Source: Protonemura montana (Eukaryota > Arthropoda > Insecta > Plecoptera > Nemouridae). Taken from it: 64,000 nt of DNA. Position numbers and translations under genes: made by a program. The stretch is taken from the NCBI GenBank assembly GCA_947568835.1, contig OX387604.1, positions 850,501 to 914,500 of the forward strand, given 5' to 3'. The notes under the pieces were generated by a model, which was not told the DNA's origin, did no database searches, and was given only the letters and a program-made list of their open reading frames with translations. Below are positions 45,010-64,000 of the stretch, piece after piece; position 1 is the stretch's first letter, and each line of letters begins with the position of its first letter.

Positions 45010-45208
45010 TTACATCAGTTTCGACAATGACTCTTTTTCATTAAGCTCTTCTTCATTCGACGTTGGTGGTGTCTTCAACTTCTCCCAAACCAAATTTTGG
45101 TTTTTTAGGAGGAGCAAGGCCCGAAAGGGAATGCAAATCCACTTGCTTCCTCTTCTGTATCTTGAATTGAACTAACTCGTCCAGTGTGGCTCGTATGTGG
45201 CATTTTGG
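45010..45208 (-). pseudogene. broken open frame upstream of the LINE, unknown
   Basis: Read on -, 45208-45053 encodes a hydrophilic segment (ATLDELVQFKIQKRKQVDLH, then APPKKPKFGLGEVEDT). A neighbouring frame continues TSNEEELNEKESLSKLM to TAA at 45010. A single-base shift near 45060 separates the two. The composition is protein-like but I recognise no family. It may be the start of the LINE ORF1 or an unrelated remnant. Confidence 0.3.
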
Positions 45209-45455
45209 TTATTGTTTGTATTTTTGTCTTTCCTGCGAATTCTTATTATTTGAAGCGGGCTTGCTTCTGAGAGCTTGCACCGCCGTGCGACGCCGCGAAA
45301 GCGGCTACCGACTTCCCTAAGTGATAACAGTAATATGGTTCTAACTAACCCTTTTGTTGCAAGTCGCGACGCAGGCAGTTCCAGCCTACCGACTCTTAGT
45401 ACGTTCGCATACAGTGGCATTCTTGGTAGGTTTATTTTCAAGTAAGTGGATTATC

Positions 45456-45590
45456 AATCAATCAATCAATCAATGGTTTTATTATTAGCTCAGAAGCCAT
45501 GGTGAATACAATACAATTACAATACAATACATTACTTAGGAATATTAGGTTTTATTAGGAATATTAGGTTTTATTAGGAATAAAACCCTT
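45456..45590 (-). repeat. 3' end of another LINE with ATTG tail, plus 19-bp tandem repeat
   Basis: Read on -, AATAAAACC is followed by (ATTG)n, typical of a LINE 3' end with a simple-repeat tail; the body is only about 80 bp. At 45539-45585 a 19-bp unit (AATATTAGGTTTTATTAGG) is repeated about 2.5 times. Confidence 0.55.
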
Positions 45591-48500
45591 AACTGGGATA
45601 TTTTCGCCTTGAAAATAAAGAAGTGCAGGATATTTCGAATAATCATAATTTAATACTGCTTTCCCGTGCGTTCGCCTGCGTTCCCTCAAAAGTTCAAAGT
45701 GGGGGTACGGCCAAAAATAAAATTAATAGTGGGTGGACTGCGTACACCCGCGTGCATTGACCAATACATCACTGGTTAGGCTTATCATCATAATTGTCTA
45801 CTCGTTCACCTACACCATTACACCAGTGCCAAATGACCTGTTGTCACAACAGTGCATCATTAAACAATACTAATAAATCAATCATACAGCTAAGTGTAAG
45901 TTGAACCTGGAAACGTCCTTGCCCTCTGGTAGATAAGCTATCCCAGAATTTTCTTGGAGTGGTGGTGGGAGATCTGGAAATATATAACCACTACCAGGAT
46001 AGCCGGTCACCAAGATCGAACCTCGGACCTCCCGATTGCAAGGCAAGGCAGATGCCCTTTCAGTGTAATACGCGTACTTACCCAACTTACTGAAAATTGT
46101 ATATGCAAAATCAAAGATAAAGTATATAGATACTATATATATATATTGTATAAAACCTGCAAAATAGTGATCAAAACTCAAAAGTGAAAGGGTAACAAGA
46201 AACGATAAAGTAGGAAAACAATTTCCTCTGTTTCAGTTTCGTCGGCTTGCAATAGCATCTTTTTTGTAGATCTTGTGCTGTTTTCGACTCTTGTATTCGA
46301 TTGTTCGAATTCGTTAAAAGCAACTTTAACTCGACCAAACAATTCTGCAGCTATGCTCGCGTTCAACTTGTTGAACGGCTATGATGGTGATACAAGAGTG
46401 ATAGCACTAAAAGATAGAAAAGTGATATATTCTTCGCTCGAATCAGATTGCTCACGATGTGTTAAAATACCTTCGATCGTTTCCACAGATTCCAAGTCCC
46501 CATAATTTGCAAGTCTCGAAACTAGATGTTCAATTCAGAAATACGTATCAATTGTGTTCGGAAACGCAACTGAGAATACATAATTCATATTAACGTATAA
46601 TTATTTTCTTTAAAATTGAGAAGTTTTCAATTGGAAGAATTCTAAAAACCCAGAAAAAAACTGATTTGCTAATTAGACAGTCGAATGAGCTCGAAAAATC
46701 TGCCAGTACACACAGTAATGCGGTAGTCTGGCAAGAAAAGGGTCATATTTGCTCCACTCTTGATGTGCAAAGTTTGCTCTGGGCCAAAAGTCTGGGCTTG
46801 TGTTGTAATTCCAGACTCCGAAACATTTTTTAAGATAGCCTATTTTCACTAGTAACGCTAGATAATATTATGGTACACAATTCGGCTCAAAAGACACAGA
46901 GATTATTCGTTTCACTGGTATAAATAGAACGTACAGGTGATAAATAATATTCAACGGCTGTCAGAAACAAGCGCATGTGCCGGTGCGAATTTGAATCTCG
47001 TATGCACCTCTGCGACTCCGCCAAGGTCTGTAGAGACATCTACGAGTAAACCCTGGAACTAACACTCGACGTGGACGACCGCCAACGATCAGTGCCGCCA
47101 ACACCCGCGAAGCTTGACTTTCAAGGGCAACGCGTTGTTCTTAACAAATCATAATAAAGTTAAAGGGCTTCCAAAAGTACAAGAACCAACAGCTGAAGTA
47201 AAAAATATTTCTCAAATCATCTCTGCTAAATCTAATGCCAAATCCTAAGCAACTAAGAAGCGCATCAACGAAAAGAAGACCCTGGAAATATCAGAATGTC
47301 AAGGAATGATTCTTTAGCAATAAAAAAGAAGCCACAAGTTTTTTTTCCAACAAGGTATTTGAGACATTAAAAATTTATTTTGTAAAAACGATTAATTAAT
47401 AATAGAATAGCCATTAACATTGGATAGAAATAAAATCTGAGAAAACTTAATACCCTGGGTAGGGAGTAGAAAAAATTAAGGGCGTCAACTGCTAAATCAC
47501 CATCTATTACTAACTTAAAGATAATTAGTTGTGCACCCCTTTATCGGTGGGTACTTCTTCAACACTGATAATAGGCAGTATCTACATTATGTTATATTGT
47601 GATCATTGTATTTGGTAAGTTTAGAAAATCCGGAGCGATTTGCCAGGACTTGCCATTGTTTGACTGTACTAGTAAGCTTATTATGCGATAGGGGTGTTAA
47701 CGAGGTGTTCCACTGCAAGACAACATTGGGCGGCAGCGGTGGAACGAAAACCCGGCAAACACCCTCCTCACATCTTCTTTCCTCGTTTTTTTTTTTTCTC
47801 GCAATTGCTTTGCTTGGACATTCAGATAATTATCGTAAGGCTCAAATTTATTTTAGAGTAGGTATGTTTTATATGATTACAGTGGTCTACTATTACCAGG
47901 GAGCTAAAACAGCCTACAGGGAGAAATCCATCGGCATAATTAGTATCCCATGTGAACACTATCTACAGCATAAATGGTGAGACTAGTAATTCCTTTTTCC
48001 TTAACAGATGCAACCTTCGATCAGTCATCAATTGATACTTCATGTTTAAATTTACTTAACAGCCCATGGAAAGTTTTTTTATATACTAATGCATAATTGC
48101 AACATCTAGAATAGGTCTCAAACTATCATTTATAGTTCCTAGACACACAGAATTTGCAGTCGTACATACCCAGCAGCCAGCCATGCATCACACACACTAA
48201 CACACACAGTATTTACATAGAAACCAAGAGCACATCAAGGGTCCAATCATCCAATCCAACCATTCATTCAATTCGCAACAAATAAATCAAAATAACATTT
48301 AAATAAAAGCACTTTTCTCCCAATGGTATTTACAGATAAGTAACAACATCATAGAAAATACATTCGAAAACATCTTCAGTCAGTCATTTATTCGTCGGAG
48401 GAGGAGGAAATCTGTGTGGTAACTTGCATGCTATTTTCCGAAGTATATAATATGAACCTCTAAATATCTACACTTTCTATCATATATCTCAATCTGCCTT

Positions 48501-49556
48501 TCTACATATCAATCGACGCAATCCACGACTCAATTAAACGATCTAACGAAACAACCCTCCAAACTAGCAGTATTGCTCTTGCGATGCTGACAAAAAGAAT
48601 AACAAACACTTTTAACAAGAACGTTTTCAATAGTGGGAATAACTTTTAAGTACACCAATACAAAGGAGTTAACAAAATCCTTTCACAAAATTCATAACAG
48701 CACGTGCACATCGTTTCCATGTTACTCGAAAAGTACTCGAAAAGTACTCGAAAGAAGAAACACCATGAACCTACAAGCTAGAATCATGACCCCAGACATG
48801 TGACTCATGTTTTCACATAAAGGGAGGTTTCAAATAAAATCAAACAATTTTTACATTAGTTGTTTTCATTGTTCAACAATGCATTTCAGCCAAAGGCTGC
48901 ATATCCTTTCGAAGACACATGGCATAATGTCTTTATATTAATTTTATAGACTAAGTTATTTTTTACAATATGTATCATAATTTATTAGACGCATAAGAGC
49001 CTTTTATAAGATAACTTTCCTCAAATGTTTGCTCGAGCAATGCTTGGTTGGTGCTTTGCGTCTGTGCTCTGGGTTCGTGCTTCTTGGAGGACTTTCAACT
49101 GAACGCTCCCAGGAGAAAGTCTCAACTCGGCTCGCCATGACCTTACGACATTCGGCAACGAACTACGCTCGGCCGTCCCGTCCCCTCGCAAGCAAACCAA
49201 AACGCCAGTGGGACGGTAGGGCCACGGGGGTGAAAAGGCGGGGAAAAAATGTGTACGATAACAATATCCTGTATAAGTTAAGAAATAACATTAGTTAACG
49301 CTATGTGAATGAAGAGAGGAAATTGAACATCACTGCCAGGACCACTAGGCTGGGGGAAACTGCTCGTCAATGCAGTCGTTCTCGTCTTGCGTTCCCGTCG
49401 CTGGTCGCGGTCGTAAAAATCTGGCCGTACGATCTTCTGATATTTTACCATCATGTTAACTTTCCAAAATTCTTACTCGCACATCGATAACGCTTCGTCG
49501 AAGGCCTCGTCATGACAACGTGGCTAACAGAGTCGCGGTGGGACGCGGCGCGCGGA
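45591..49556. other. intergenic DNA and probable 3'UTR of the short PMCA isoform
   Basis: No coding exon was recognised. An 11-bp unit (ACTCGAAAAGT) is repeated about three times at 48723-48755. AATAAA on - occurs at 48981-48986, about 570 nt downstream of the ETAV stop, and could end that transcript. Confidence 0.5.
46000..46080 (-). repeat. tRNA-like element
   Basis: Read on -, CTGAAAGGGCATCTGCC is A-box-like and GAGGTTCGATCTTGG is a B box, followed by GACCGGC. Probably a SINE head of the same general kind as those at 9-11.5 kb. Confidence 0.5.
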
Positions 49557-63613
<14,057 letters not shown>

Positions 63614-64000
63614 CTGAAAATAAACAATCAATTTTTGTCCAACGATGCTCTGCACATTAATTAATATTCAGAAAGAGAGATTTGGAAAAATTAAGGAGAT
63701 TGTGAGGACTTTTCCAAGAAAGAGCCTTCCCAACGTCCATCAAGTATGGTCATTGATATCACGAAAATCTCCGTCAAGCATTCAGTTACAATCAGTTGCA
63801 CAGCGAGTAAAAGGGCTAAGTTCAGTAACCTTCCCTATCACATTAAAATTCTTTTAAACTACCAGCAGTTTGCAATGGTCCTTAAAAGGTTTTTATTTTT
63901 ACACTGTCTTTACACCATGGAGGATTTTTTCTCTACCGACGACGTTCCAATATTATGTAAAATGTGATGAAATGAAATAAAAATGTATTATTTATTATTA
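63614..64000 (-). other. PMCA: PMCA intron at the right edge
   Basis: The region begins at the CAG acceptor for the exon ending at 63613. The first base of that exon completes a split codon, so the gene continues to the right. No other exon is visible in these 387 bases. Confidence 0.7.

Noticed and set aside
45172..45441. 89-codon - strand frame with VGRLELPASRLAT, a string common in annotated bacterial proteins.
   Set aside because: Such peptides usually come from translating tRNA-like sequence in the wrong frame. There are no other protein features and no splice context.
46178..46505. Overlapping + and - frames of about 60-76 codons.
   Set aside because: Both strands are open over the same stretch, with no recognisable motif or splice context.

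Overview
The window looks like nuclear DNA of an arthropod, probably a hexapod. It is AT-rich, the genes are split by GT-AG introns, and the bHLH gene carries the insect form of Mitf. Non-LTR retrotransposons, a 5S-rRNA-headed SINE-like family and many tRNA-like SINE remnants fill the spaces. I cannot name the species. No bacterial, viral or CRISPR features were found.

Three host genes are present. (1) The 3' half of a Mitf/TFE bHLH-leucine-zipper gene lies on + (655-5383, five exons, 3'UTR to about 6.3 kb). (2) A complete DOMON/copper monooxygenase gene of the MOXD1 (DBH-like) family lies on - (24328 to 13630, nine coding exons, about 665 residues). One predicted copper-ligand methionine reads as lysine. 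(3) The 3' two thirds of a plasma-membrane Ca2+-ATPase (PMCA) gene lies on -, entering from the right edge (63613 to 49557). It has eight shared exons, two alternative last exons that both complete a calmodulin-binding helix and end in PDZ-type motifs (ETSI, ETAV), and a third, weaker candidate last exon ending ETMV.

Layout: 0-6.3 kb Mitf; 6.3-13.1 kb a dense repeat field; 13.1-24.4 kb MOXD1-like gene with a 5'-truncated LINE in one intron (14.79-17.58 kb); 24.4-40.2 kb mostly featureless intergenic DNA with small tandem repeats; 40.2-45.6 kb a 5S-headed repeat copy followed by a near-intact CR1/L2-type LINE with an esterase ORF1; 45.6-49.5 kb intergenic and probable PMCA 3'UTR; 49.5-64 kb PMCA.

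The most unusual object is at 9770-10036. Seven back-to-back perfect palindromes occupy 267 bp, six of them hairpins with 13-26 bp stems and 3-nt loops (TCC, GGA, TTC, GAA, GAA, GAA). The block is very GC-rich in an AT-rich setting. It sits 14 bp from a foldback element with roughly 79-bp terminal inverted repeats and inside a run of same-orientation tRNA-like sequences. I know of no standard feature class that explains it.

The three genes do not form one pathway. Their closeness may still matter: Mitf and PMCA are both on chromosome 4 (Muller F) in Drosophila, so the window may sample an old linkage group.
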